Below are positions 27,555 through 35,974 of a DNA stretch of 64,000 nt, one piece after another. The notes below the pieces were generated by a model, which had not been told where the DNA came from, made no database searches, and was given only the letters and a program-made list of their open reading frames with translations. The position numbers were made by a program, and so were the translations under genes. Every line of letters begins with the position of its first letter. Position 1 is the stretch's first letter. Source of the stretch: Candidatus Enterococcus myersii (GTDB taxonomy: Bacteria > Bacillota > Bacilli > Lactobacillales > Enterococcaceae); NCBI RefSeq assembly GCF_017316025.1, contig NZ_JAFLVT010000009.1:1-64000 (forward strand), given 5' to 3'.

Positions 27555-28244
27555 CTAGTCGCGACCAAAAATGCGTAAGAAGGCTAGCAGTAAGTTAATA
27601 AAGTCTAAGTAAAGTTGTAAGGCTACAAAAACTGCAATACCAGTATTTTCTGTTCCACGACTTTGTTTGTAATAAGCTTTAATCATTTGGTGATCATAAG
27701 CTGTCAAACCGGCAAAGACAAACACGGTCACAATTGAAAGCAAATACTCCATTGGACCACTGTGTAAAATAAAACCATTTAACAACATCGTCACAATAAT
27801 CCCAATTAAAGCTATAAAACCAATTCTACCTACCATAGATAAATCTTTTTTCGTAAAGACACCAAAGAGTGCTGTCGCTGCAAAGGTTGCTGTCGCTGCA
27901 CCAAAAGCAACATAAATAGTATTAATATCGTAATGTAGTAGCGTTGCAGTCAACGTTAACCCATTTAATAAGGAATAGATCAGAAATCCGGCAATGGTCA
28001 TAGCAGGATTTTTCTTGGCTTTAGCTGCTAAAACAAAGACTAAAATCAATTGGACAATCCATAGCCCTAAAAATCCTAACGGAAAGCCATTAACAAAACG
28101 GATGGTTTGTGGTAGAAATGTTGTCGCGCAAAAATAAGAAACAACACCACTAATCCCTAGTCCAACCGCAAAAAAGGCATAAACTTTAGCATAAAAACGA
28201 TTTAATGTATCTTTTTCCACAACGGGTGTTTGATAGTTATTCAT
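27555..28244 (-). CDS. BI-1/YccA-family membrane protein (Bax inhibitor-1 like)
   Basis: A 229-aa integral membrane protein with about seven hydrophobic helices. The family features are visible: an N-terminal cytosolic stretch ending in L-N-R-F-Y-A-K-V-Y, the internal GLTLTATLLHYD segment, and the C-terminal D-x-I-N-L-L-L-A-F-L-R-I-F-G pattern. Bacterial members (YccA, YetJ) act as pH-sensitive Ca2+ leak channels or interact with FtsH; which applies here is unknown. AGGGG precedes the ATG, which overlaps the end of the MaoC-fold gene by 8 bp, so the two are coupled. Confidence 0.9.
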   Translation of the reverse strand: MNNYQTPVVEKDTLNRFYAKVYAFFAVGLGISGVVSYFCATTFLPQTIRFVNGFPLGFLGLWIVQLILVFVLAAKAKKNPAMTIAGFLIYSLLNGLTLTATLLHYDINTIYVAFGAATATFAATALFGVFTKKDLSMVGRIGFIALIGIIVTMLLNGFILHSGPMEYLLSIVTVFVFAGLTAYDHQMIKAYYKQSRGTENTGIAVFVALQLYLDFINLLLAFLRIFGRD

Positions 28245-28722
28245 GAATATCCCCTACGCTTTCTGTTTCAATTATTGGAGGTTGCACCATCACGACAGCG
28301 TCTAAAACACGGTCTTCTTCTGCATTGGTTGCTTCCACAGAAATCGTCACCACATCTTTCATTTTATCCACTTTAATCACTTCAAAAGCAAAAGTTAGTG
28401 TTTCATAATGATAGACTGGTTCGATAAAATTCACCGAAAAATTCACCACATGCGATCCTGGTCCCGGCAAGTGCTTTGAAATGGCACTGGTAATAATTCC
28501 CATTAACATGACAGACGGAACAATTGGACGTTGATATGCGGTTTGTTGGGCATAATCATGTTGAATATATAAAGGATTGGCATCATTAGTCAGTCCTAGA
28601 TATAACAACAGCTGATTATCTTCAATCGACTCTGTTAAGGATAACGAATCGCCTTCCTCAATTTCTTCGATGGTCTTACCTATTTTTTTTACACGATTGA
28701 TCTGCAAACTTGATTCCTCCAT
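28237..28722 (-). CDS. MaoC/hot-dog-fold protein with altered hydratase motif
   Basis: A 161-aa single hot-dog domain of the MaoC/(R)-hydratase type. The family signature 'G-D-x-N-P-[IL]-H' is recognisable at about residues 45-52 as N-D-A-N-P-L-Y. The catalytic Asp is kept but the His of the dyad is Tyr. The later V-P-S-V-M-L-M-G region and the strand VVNFSVNFIEPVYHYETL fit the fold. Enoyl-CoA hydratase activity is therefore doubtful; an acyl-CoA-binding role is possible. It is first in a two-gene operon with the BI-1 protein and has its own promoter. Confidence 0.75.
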   Translation of the reverse strand: MEESSLQINRVKKIGKTIEEIEEGDSLSLTESIEDNQLLLYLGLTNDANPLYIQHDYAQQTAYQRPIVPSVMLMGIITSAISKHLPGPGSHVVNFSVNFIEPVYHYETLTFAFEVIKVDKMKDVVTISVEATNAEEDRVLDAVVMVQPPIIETESVGDIHE

Positions 28723-28754
28723 GTTTTAATATCGTTTGAATAGATTTTATCATT

Positions 28755-28782
28755 ATTGTATCAGAACCCTTTAAAAGTGCAA
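28755..28782 (-). promoter_or_regulatory. Promoter of the MaoC-BI-1 operon
   Basis: Minus strand: -35 TTGCAC (28777-28782), 16-bp spacer, -10 TACAAT (28755-28760), with TGA forming an extended -10. Confidence 0.65.
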
Positions 28783-28841
28783 GTTTTGAAATTTTCTAAC
28801 AGGAAAGCTTAGTAAAATTTTTGCGTTTTTAAAAGTAAAAA

Positions 28842-28876
28842 TTACAAAAAAACTGGCACAACTAAGTACCAGTTTT
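28842..28876 (-). terminator. murC terminator
   Basis: AAACTGG (28850-28857 region) and CCAGTTT (28869-28875) form the stem, with seven T following on the minus strand. Confidence 0.75.
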
Positions 28877-28901
28877 AACATTTTTAATGGGTAATTTTTT
28901 A

Positions 28902-30236
28902 TTATGAACGGTTACGAGTAGTATTGCTTAGTAATTTTTCGTAAGCAGCTTCAAATTTTTGAACATCGCCAGCGCCCATGAAAATCATAACTGCATTTTC
29001 AAAATCAAGTAATGGTGACACATTGTCTTCTTTGATGACTTGCCCACCTTTTTTAATTTTAGCGCCTAAATCTTCAATTTTCACATCACCTTTGGCTTCT
29101 CTTGCTGAACCAAAAATATCACACAAGAATACTTTATCGGCTAAATCGAGTGCTTCAGCAAAATCATCCATCAAAGCAATCGTCCGGGTAAAAGTATGAG
29201 GTTGGAAGACTGCAATAATTTCTTTATCTGGATATTTTTGTCTCGCAGCATCAATTGTCGCTTTAATTTCAGCTGGATGATGAGCATAATCATCGACGAT
29301 TGTCATATCTGCAACTTTTTTCTCGCTAAAACGACGCTTAACTCCTGCAAAAGTCCGCATTTCTTCCGCGACTTCTGCCATGTCGATGCCTTCTAAATAA
29401 GCAATTCCAATCACACCTAATGCGTTTAAAATGTTATGTTTACCAAAAGCAGGTAGGGTGAAATGACCAATTTCTTTGTCTTTAACAAAAACATCAAATT
29501 CAGAACCCTTAGTTGTCCGTTTGATATTTTTTGCTTGAATATCATCATTATCATTTAAACCATAATAATAAATTGGTGCTTCTGATTCCAATTTACGCAA
29601 GTAAACATCATCACCATAAGCAAAGATACCTTTTTTTACTTGATGGGCCATCGATTGAAAAGCAGTAAAGACATCTTCAATGCTCTTATAATAATCAGGA
29701 TGATCAAAATCGATATTGGTCATAATCGCATAATCCGGTGCATAGGCTAAAAAGTGACGACGATACTCACAAGCTTCAAAAGCAAAGAAGTCCGCATCTG
29801 GTACACCATGTCCAGTACCGTCACCAATCAAATAACTCGTTGGTGAAACACCGCTAAAAACATGCGCCAATAAACCAGTCGTACTTGTTTTACCATGAGA
29901 ACCAGTAACCGCAATGCTCGTGTAGTCATTAATAAAGCGTCCAATAAAATCGTGATAACGAATTACTTCGCAACCTAATTCTTTCGCGCGAACAATTTCT
30001 TCATGAGTATCCGCAAACGCGTTACCTGCAATAACAATCATGTCTGCTTTAATATTATCGGCACTAAAAGGTAAAATCGTAATTCCAGCTTTTTCTAAAT
30101 CCCGTTGTGTAAAGAAATATTTGTCCACATCGGATCCTTGTACGCGGTAGCCTTTTTCATGTAACACCAATGCTAGTGAACTCATGCCAGAACCTTTAAT
30201 TCCGACAAAATGATAAAGCTTATCTTTGTCATTCAT
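28902..30236 (-). CDS. murC: UDP-N-acetylmuramate--L-alanine ligase
   Basis: A 444-aa cytoplasmic Mur ligase adding the first residue of the peptidoglycan stem peptide. Visible: the N-terminal UDP-binding loop [11 protein letters not shown] (about 13-23), ATP loop [10 protein letters not shown] (about 109-118), the central E-A-C-E-Y-R-R-H-F and the C-terminal D-D-Y-A-H-H-P (about 317-323). Length is normal. The start has GAGG at about 10 nt. Monocistronic. The 231-bp gap to sprT (30237-30467) shows no gene. Confidence 0.97.
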   Translation of the reverse strand: MNDKDKLYHFVGIKGSGMSSLALVLHEKGYRVQGSDVDKYFFTQRDLEKAGITILPFSADNIKADMIVIAGNAFADTHEEIVRAKELGCEVIRYHDFIGRFINDYTSIAVTGSHGKTSTTGLLAHVFSGVSPTSYLIGDGTGHGVPDADFFAFEACEYRRHFLAYAPDYAIMTNIDFDHPDYYKSIEDVFTAFQSMAHQVKKGIFAYGDDVYLRKLESEAPIYYYGLNDNDDIQAKNIKRTTKGSEFDVFVKDKEIGHFTLPAFGKHNILNALGVIGIAYLEGIDMAEVAEEMRTFAGVKRRFSEKKVADMTIVDDYAHHPAEIKATIDAARQKYPDKEIIAVFQPHTFTRTIALMDDFAEALDLADKVFLCDIFGSAREAKGDVKIEDLGAKIKKGGQVIKEDNVSPLLDFENAVMIFMGAGDVQKFEAAYEKLLSNTTRNRS

Positions 30237-30467
30237 CTTAATTTAGCCTCTTTTCTTCCATATCAATCATGTAAAAACTCTTTTTTGTTTTTATTTTCCT
30301 TTTTAATCCAATTCGTCTTTTTCTCAAATTAAAACACAGCTTTAATCTACCAAAAAACGAGCTAATAATTTGCACGAGGTTCATTATCTAACAAAAACGT
30401 TAAAAATTCAATGAGTTTTATCCGAAAAGCTCCTATTAGTTACTTTTAGTAAGTATTTCACCAAGAT

Positions 30468-30929
30468 TTAGCTAACAATTTTTAAAAATTGCAGTTTTTC
30501 ACCACATTTGCCACAGACATAACGCGCGGTATTAATTTTTCTTTGGCGGGTAATAATTTGACCACAACCAAGACAACGGTACATAACTTGGCGTTTAACC
30601 TTGTTTTTTACTTGTGGTAGTCTGGGGGCATAACGACTCCCCCCGACTTTAGCTAATAGGACTTTAAAATCACGGTCTTGATGGCGGTAACCTTTTTTTA
30701 ATAGGTGCAAGTGATAATGGCACAATTCATGCTTAATGATCCCAGCTTGTTCTGCTTGAGAAATCCCCGCAAACAAGGTGGGATTAAAATCTAAGTGATG
30801 ATCTGTCAAATGATAACGCCCACCAGTAGTTTTCAGTCGCTTATTAAAAATCGCCCGATGCTTGAAAGGACGCTTAAAAAATTGCAGCGAAATTTCTTCT
30901 ACTAATTGTTGCAGTTGTACTTCTGTCAT
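30468..30929 (-). CDS. SprT-like zinc protein
   Basis: A 153-aa SprT-family protein (YdcK/SprT-like, formerly UPF0214). The metalloprotease-like motif H-E-L-C-H (about 66-70) lies in IIKHELCHYHLHLLKKGYRH, and the C-terminal zinc ribbon has C-L-G-C-G (about 118-122) and C-G-K-C-G (about 138-142). The ATG begins just after the tex stop at 30931, so the pair is co-translated. The tex-sprT pairing is common in Firmicutes. Role is unproven; the family is related to the Spartan DNA-protein crosslink protease fold. Confidence 0.9.
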   Translation of the reverse strand: MTEVQLQQLVEEISLQFFKRPFKHRAIFNKRLKTTGGRYHLTDHHLDFNPTLFAGISQAEQAGIIKHELCHYHLHLLKKGYRHQDRDFKVLLAKVGGSRYAPRLPQVKNKVKRQVMYRCLGCGQIITRQRKINTARYVCGKCGEKLQFLKIVS

Positions 30930-30930
30930 T

Positions 30931-33099
30931 TTACTCTCCAGTAGGGTCTAACATGGTTAAACTAATGCGCCCTTTTTGTTCATCAACTTGTTCCACCCAA
31001 ACAGTGACAACATCTCCAACAGCCACCACATCTTTTGGCTGTTTTACAAAGCGGCGACTTAGTTTTGAAATATGAACTAAACCATCTTGTTTTACCCCAA
31101 TATCAACAAAAGCACCAAAATCAATTACATTGCGGACAGTTCCTTTTAATTCCATCCCAGGTTTTAAATCACTCATGGTTAAAACATCTTTTCTTAAAAG
31201 CGGAGCTGGCATTTCATCCCGCATGTCTCGACCAGGCTGTAAAAGCGCCTTTAAAATATCCTCCACAGTTGCCGTTCCAGAATCTAAATCAGCAGCAACT
31301 TGTTCTGGGTTTAGGCTTTCTAAACGAACTTTAGCTTCTTTTGTCCCAAGTTGGTCTAACTTAAGGTCAGCCCGTGTCAAGATTTCTTTGGCCACGCCAT
31401 AACTTTCTGGGTGAATACCAGTATTGTCGAAAATATCGCTACCACCTGGAATTCGTAAAAAGCCGATTGCTTGTTCGTAAGCTTTTGGCCCTAAACGCGG
31501 CACTTTTTTCAATTGATTGCGTTTAGTGAAGGCCCCATTTTCTTCCCGATAATTAAATATGTTTTGTGCTGTCGTTTTGTTCAGCCCAGCAATATGTTGT
31601 AAAAGTTGTGGACTGGCAGTATTAACATCTACCCCTACTTGGTTTGTCACAGTTTCAACGACAAAATCCAACTGTTTAGCCAAGCGCTTTTGGGAAACAT
31701 CGTGTTGATATTGTCCAACGCCCACCGCTTTAGGATCAATTTTTACTAATTCAGCTAAAGGATCTTGTAAGCGCCGACCAATACTAATCGCACTTCTTTC
31801 TTCTACTTGTAAATTAGGAAACTCACCTCTAGCAATGTCGCTGGCTGAATACACAGAAGCTCCTGCTTCATTGACAATTACATAATAAACTTCTTCATTT
31901 AAGCTGCGAATTTGCTCAGCAACAAATTGCTCAGACTCACGACTAGCCGTTCCATTTCCAATGGCAATCATTTGTACACCGTATTTTTTGATTAAATGTT
32001 GGAATGCTGGACCAGCCGCTTCTCTTTTACTTTGCGGCGCTGGTTTGTGGGGATAGATAACAGTTATCGCCAAGACTTTTCCTGTGGCATCTAAAACAGC
32101 TAATTTACACCCAGTCCGATAAGCAGGATCAAAGCCTAACACCACTTTTCCCTTTAATGGTGGCTGTAATAATAAATTGCGTAAATTTTCACCAAAAACC
32201 GCGATAGCTTGTTCATCGGCATTTTCTGTTAATTCATTGCGAATCTCCCGCTCAATTGCCGGTGCAATAAAGCGTTTGTAGGCATCTTCATAGGCCGCAG
32301 TAACGTAATTCACCGCTTCACCTTGACCTTTTATAATTTGGCGCTTTAAATAATTTAAAATTTCATCTTCTGGTGCTAAAATACTAACTTTCAAAATATC
32401 TTCTTTTTCGCCCCGATTTGTGGCTAAAATCCGGTGAGAAACCATCTTTTTAACTGGCTCTTCAAAGGCATAATACATTTCATATATGCCTTTTTCATCT
32501 TTTTCTGTTTTCTTTCCTGCGCTGGTATAAATTCCTTTATCAAATGTTTTCTGTCTAATCCAAGTTCTAAACTTAGCTGAATCAGAAAAAAATTCGGCTA
32601 ATATTTCATGGGCACCAGCTAAAGCTGTTGTGACATCGGGAACTTCTGTGGTTATAAATTCTGTCGCTTTGGTCGCCACAGCTTCATCGGCAAAACGTAA
32701 CAACCATTTTGCCAACGGTTCTAACCCTTGTTCTTTTGCAATCGTCGCTTTGGTACGACGTTTTTGTTTATAAGGGCGATACAAGTCCTCTACTTGTTGC
32801 ATTTTGCTGGCAGCTTTTATACTGGCAGCAAGTTCTGGCGTTAGTTTTTCTTGTTCTTCAATTAAACGTAGCACTTCGCTTTTGCGTTTTTCCAGATTTT
32901 CTAAATATTGGTAACGTTCTTCGATTTCACGAATTTGAACCTCATCTAAATTACCAGTGGCTTCTTTTCTGTAACGGGCAATAAATGGAACAGTATTCCC
33001 GTCTAATAACAAGTCCAAAACTTGTTGCATTTGTTTTTTGGAATAATTTGTAAGCTCTGCTTGCAATAACATTAATAAATCTTGATTTGCGGCTGTCAT
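30931..33099 (-). CDS. tex: Tex family RNA-binding/transcription accessory protein
   Basis: A 722-aa protein with the Tex architecture: an N-terminal helical region (TNYSKKQMQQVLDLL; PFIARYRKEATGNLDE), a YqgF-like RNase H fold (V-L-G-F-D-P-A-Y-R-T-G-C-K, about 321-333), helix-hairpin-helix repeats (about 490-560) and a C-terminal S1 RNA-binding domain (GMELKGTVRNVIDFGAFVD, about 645-663). Tex influences transcription and RNA metabolism in several bacteria. The start ATG has AGGTGA. It is first gene of the tex-sprT operon. Confidence 0.95.
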   Translation of the reverse strand: MTAANQDLLMLLQAELTNYSKKQMQQVLDLLLDGNTVPFIARYRKEATGNLDEVQIREIEERYQYLENLEKRKSEVLRLIEEQEKLTPELAASIKAASKMQQVEDLYRPYKQKRRTKATIAKEQGLEPLAKWLLRFADEAVATKATEFITTEVPDVTTALAGAHEILAEFFSDSAKFRTWIRQKTFDKGIYTSAGKKTEKDEKGIYEMYYAFEEPVKKMVSHRILATNRGEKEDILKVSILAPEDEILNYLKRQIIKGQGEAVNYVTAAYEDAYKRFIAPAIEREIRNELTENADEQAIAVFGENLRNLLLQPPLKGKVVLGFDPAYRTGCKLAVLDATGKVLAITVIYPHKPAPQSKREAAGPAFQHLIKKYGVQMIAIGNGTASRESEQFVAEQIRSLNEEVYYVIVNEAGASVYSASDIARGEFPNLQVEERSAISIGRRLQDPLAELVKIDPKAVGVGQYQHDVSQKRLAKQLDFVVETVTNQVGVDVNTASPQLLQHIAGLNKTTAQNIFNYREENGAFTKRNQLKKVPRLGPKAYEQAIGFLRIPGGSDIFDNTGIHPESYGVAKEILTRADLKLDQLGTKEAKVRLESLNPEQVAADLDSGTATVEDILKALLQPGRDMRDEMPAPLLRKDVLTMSDLKPGMELKGTVRNVIDFGAFVDIGVKQDGLVHISKLSRRFVKQPKDVVAVGDVVTVWVEQVDEQKGRISLTMLDPTGE

Positions 33100-33232
33100 G
33101 TCATCTCACCTTTCTTTTGACCCCATTTATTTTAACATAGAAAATACTATTCAATTCGAAAAAAAGTTGAAGTAGAAGTGATGTGCTTTGAACTGCAGAC
33201 AGGTGCTCTTTTACATCAGCTATCGCCTATCT

Positions 33233-33380
33233 CACAGCAATAAGCCAGAAATTATCCAAATGACTCAACAATACACTGCTTGTAGTGTTGTTGTTTAGGT
33301 CTACTTTTGGTGTTCCCCAAATTTTTGTCAAATTTTTGCTTATCCTAAAAAATGCTACTTCTTGTCCACCGTTTAGCCGC
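33233..33380. repeat. Diverged intergenic repeat, copy A
   Basis: Three blocks match the region at 37309-37405 in the same order and orientation: CACAGCAATAAG...ATTATCCAAA (33233-33260), CCAAATTTTTG plus AATTT and CTTAT (33317-33344), and TGCTACTTCTTGTCCACCG with GTTTA (33353-33375). A bulged hairpin CAACAATACACT/AGTGTTGTTG lies inside (33266-33293). No gene is seen in this 436-bp gap. Confidence 0.45.
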
Positions 33381-33419
33381 AAAAAAAGGCTGGAATCCTA
33401 TAGATCCCAGCCTTTTTTT
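33381..33419 (-). terminator. Terminator of the metallophosphatase gene
   Basis: A 17-bp stem, AAAAAAAGGCTGGAATC (33381-33397) and GATCCCAGCCTTTTTTT (33403-33419), with one G-U pair on the minus strand. It is about 117 bp past the stop and could work on both strands. Confidence 0.8.
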
Positions 33420-33535
33420 ATTAATAAAACAACCTTAAAAAAATCTTTTTAAAGTTTCATAAAAAATCAACTTATTTTTACTACCCTTTTTTACTATAAA
33501 AGAAAACAAGTATCGCGTCTTTTTTATTCAAACAC

Positions 33536-34270
33536 TTAAAAATCAGGTTGCCAAGGTCCTGATAAATTCTGATATTCAATATCTTGGACAATACCCGATT
33601 TACCAAAAACGACCCCATGAATGGAACCCCCAAAGACACCGCCGCCGTCAATTCCAATTTTATTATCTGAAAGCCACAAGTCCGTTGTCATCATGTCCCC
33701 GTGAAGCATTGGTGTGATGGTATGCCCAAAGACGATCTTTTTGCCAGTCTTATTTTTTCCATTATGAAAAGGTTCGCGAATCCAAATAAAATCAGCAGGA
33801 GCAGTATCATGCCAATCTTCTTTAGTCAAGTCCACCCCGGCGTGAACAAAAATATAATCTTCCCATTCATAATACAAAGGTCGTTGTGTTAAAAAATCGA
33901 CTAAATCACGATAACGACTACGAATCATCATGGCAATTTCAGTTGGCGAATACTCCTCACAAGCCCCTTTGTGCAAAAGACTTTCAATTGTCTCTTTTCC
34001 TCCATTGTGTAAATAAGAAGCAAACCAGTCTTCTGGCTTGGTTAAAAATTGTAAAAAGTATTCTTCATGATTACCTCGCAAATAAATAGCCCCAAATTTT
34101 TCTACCAAATTTTTTCCTAGTAAAAGACACTCTTTGCTGCGTTTACCGCGGTCATTTAAATCACCCATTAGCACAAGTTGATGTTGTTTGGAATCAAAAT
34201 ATGCTAAAAGTTTTTTAAACAACTCATATTCTCCGTGGATATCACCAATGGCATAAACATATTTTTTCAT
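33536..34270 (-). CDS. Calcineurin-like metallophosphatase (PrpE/serine-threonine phosphatase type)
   Basis: A 244-aa protein with the complete PPP-family metal site: G-D-I-H-G (9-13), G-D-L-N-D-R-G-K (about 38-45), L-R-G-N-H-E (about 71-76), V-H-A-G-V-D (about 137-142) and F-G-H-T (about 178-181). Such small bacterial enzymes are symmetrical dinucleoside tetraphosphate hydrolases or protein phosphatases. ATG at 34270 has GAGG at 8 nt; a GTG three codons upstream is the longest frame. It has an extended -10 (TGGTATACT, 34289-34297) and stands divergent from the efflux operon. Confidence 0.88.
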   Translation of the reverse strand: MKKYVYAIGDIHGEYELFKKLLAYFDSKQHQLVLMGDLNDRGKRSKECLLLGKNLVEKFGAIYLRGNHEEYFLQFLTKPEDWFASYLHNGGKETIESLLHKGACEEYSPTEIAMMIRSRYRDLVDFLTQRPLYYEWEDYIFVHAGVDLTKEDWHDTAPADFIWIREPFHNGKNKTGKKIVFGHTITPMLHGDMMTTDLWLSDNKIGIDGGGVFGGSIHGVVFGKSGIVQDIEYQNLSGPWQPDF

Positions 34271-34328
34271 CACACTCACCTCATAGCTAGTATACCAAAA
34301 ATCTTCACAAAACTTTCAAATGCTATAT

Positions 34329-34358
34329 TTGGACACCAAGTATAAAAAGCTTTAGAAT
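34329..34358 (+). promoter_or_regulatory. Promoter of the MacAB-type efflux operon
   Basis: TTGGAC (34329-34334), 18-bp spacer, TAGAAT (34353-34358). An alternative extended -10, TGTCATAAT, lies at 34372-34380. Confidence 0.45.
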
Positions 34359-34403
34359 GAACACGACACCATGTCATAATCTACGTGGAAAAGAGTGAAG
34401 ATA

Positions 34404-35261
34404 ATGCAGAAAAAAACAATTGGGATATTATTAGCAGGCGTCGTTGTCGTGGGTGCTATCGGTTTTGCTTTGTTTAATAATAGTACTAAAAAAGATGACA
34501 CCATCACCATTCACAGTGCAACTGCCAAAAAAATGACTGTCACAGAAACTTTAAGCACAACTGGAACTTTGATTCCAAATAATACAGAAAATTTAGTTGG
34601 CACTGGTAATGTCACAGATTTAAATGTAAAAGTTGGCGACGTAGTAAAAAAAGATCAAGTATTAGCCAACTACGATAGCGGCCTAAGCTTAACGGCAGGA
34701 ATAGACGGGACGATAACGGAAGTCAATATAAAAAAAGGACAAGCCGATACAGCTGCCCAACAAGGTAAGGCTTCTATTATTGTTGCTGACTTGAATAATT
34801 TAAAAGTTCAACTCGCTTTATCAAATTCCGAGGCCCGTCAAGTTAACGTGGATCAAAAAGCAGTTATTTCTTCTGGTGGTCATAATTATGCTGGCAAAGT
34901 CACCGAAAAAGATCCTACCGCTACTTCCACGCAAGCAACAACGAGCGCCGCATTAGGTGCTGTTGTAACTTTTGATGATAAACCAGAAAAATTATATGCT
35001 GGCTTTTCAGCTGATGTAGACATTACCATTGCAACTGAGCAAAACGCGCTGGCAATTCCAATTGAAGCTTTAACGTATAACGACAAAAATGAGCCCATCG
35101 TCTATGAAATAAAAGATGACAAAGCAAAAATTACAAAAGTAGAAACGGGCATTCAATCTGACCAATTTATCGTGATTAAAAAGGGAATAACTGACGGTAA
35201 TCAAGTCATCTTATCCCCTACTTCTAGCCTTAAAGACGGCAGTGCCGTTACTAAAGAGTAG
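34404..35261 (+). CDS. HlyD/MacA-type efflux adaptor subunit
   Basis: A 285-aa membrane-anchored adaptor with one N-terminal helix (IGILLAGVVVVGAIGFALF, about 5-23). It carries a biotinyl-lipoyl-like domain split around a very short hairpin (NLVGTGNVTDLNVKVGDVVKKD and GTITEVNIKKGQ) and a beta-barrel/membrane-proximal part (IPIEALTYND). It lacks the long coiled coil of Gram-negative MacA, as expected for a Gram-positive member. The ATG at 34404 (MQKKTIGI) is preferred to the in-frame GTG 9 bp upstream. It precedes an ABC ATPase by 8 bp and a permease, a three-gene exporter operon. Confidence 0.87.
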   Translation: MQKKTIGILLAGVVVVGAIGFALFNNSTKKDDTITIHSATAKKMTVTETLSTTGTLIPNNTENLVGTGNVTDLNVKVGDVVKKDQVLANYDSGLSLTAGIDGTITEVNIKKGQADTAAQQGKASIIVADLNNLKVQLALSNSEARQVNVDQKAVISSGGHNYAGKVTEKDPTATSTQATTSAALGAVVTFDDKPEKLYAGFSADVDITIATEQNALAIPIEALTYNDKNEPIVYEIKDDKAKITKVETGIQSDQFIVIKKGITDGNQVILSPTSSLKDGSAVTKE

Positions 35262-35269
35262 GTGATGAA

Positions 35270-35962
35270 ATGATTGATTTAAAAAACGTGGTAAAAATTT
35301 ATCGTACTGCCGGCGAAGAGCTGGTAGCTTTAAAAAATGTCAATCTTCATATTGCTGAAGGTGAGTTCACTTCAATTATGGGCCCAAGCGGCTCTGGTAA
35401 GTCGACTATGATGAACATTCTTGGCTTGTTAGATCGTTTTGATGATGGCACCTATCTTTTAAATGGACAAAACGTCACCCATCTGAGTGATGTAGAAAGT
35501 GCCAAAGTACGCAATAAAGAAATCGGGTTTGTCTTTCAGTCTTTCAATTTAATGCCCCGGATGACACTATTAGAAAATGTTGCCCTGCCATTGGTTTATG
35601 CCGGCGTTGCTAAATCCGAGCGAAAAACTAGAGCCTTCAAGGCACTAGAACAAGTAGGTTTAGCCGATCGCGTTCACCATCGTCCCAATGCCATTTCTGG
35701 TGGGCAAAAACAACGGGTTGCTATCGCACGGGCAATTGTCAATGATCCTGTGGTTTTAATGGCCGATGAACCAACTGGAAATTTAGATTCCAAAACAACA
35801 TTAGAAATTATGAAAATTTTCCAAGACCTAAACGATAAAGGGACAACTGTGGTTATGGTTACCCACGAACCAGATGTTGCCCAATACACCAAAAGAATCG
35901 TTTCCTTTAAAGATGGCCAAATTATTGCCGATAATTCTGTAAAAAAACGAAAAACACTATAA
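35270..35962 (+). CDS. MacB/LolD-type ABC transporter ATP-binding protein
   Basis: A 230-aa ATPase: Walker A G-P-S-G-S-G-K-S-T (about 38-46), Q-loop V-F-Q-S-F-N-L-M (about 87-94), signature I-S-G-G-Q-K-Q-R-V-A (about 143-152), Walker B V-V-L-M-A-D-E-P-T-G (about 160-169) and switch His in M-V-T-H-E. The Q-loop and overall length put it with MacB/LolD exporters of the type 3 ABC (mechanotransmitter) class. AGGTGATGAA precedes the ATG; spacing to the adaptor gene is 8 bp and to the permease 12 bp. Confidence 0.94.
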   Translation: MIDLKNVVKIYRTAGEELVALKNVNLHIAEGEFTSIMGPSGSGKSTMMNILGLLDRFDDGTYLLNGQNVTHLSDVESAKVRNKEIGFVFQSFNLMPRMTLLENVALPLVYAGVAKSERKTRAFKALEQVGLADRVHHRPNAISGGQKQRVAIARAIVNDPVVLMADEPTGNLDSKTTLEIMKIFQDLNDKGTTVVMVTHEPDVAQYTKRIVSFKDGQIIADNSVKKRKTL

Positions 35963-35974
35963 GGAGGGTCAAAA

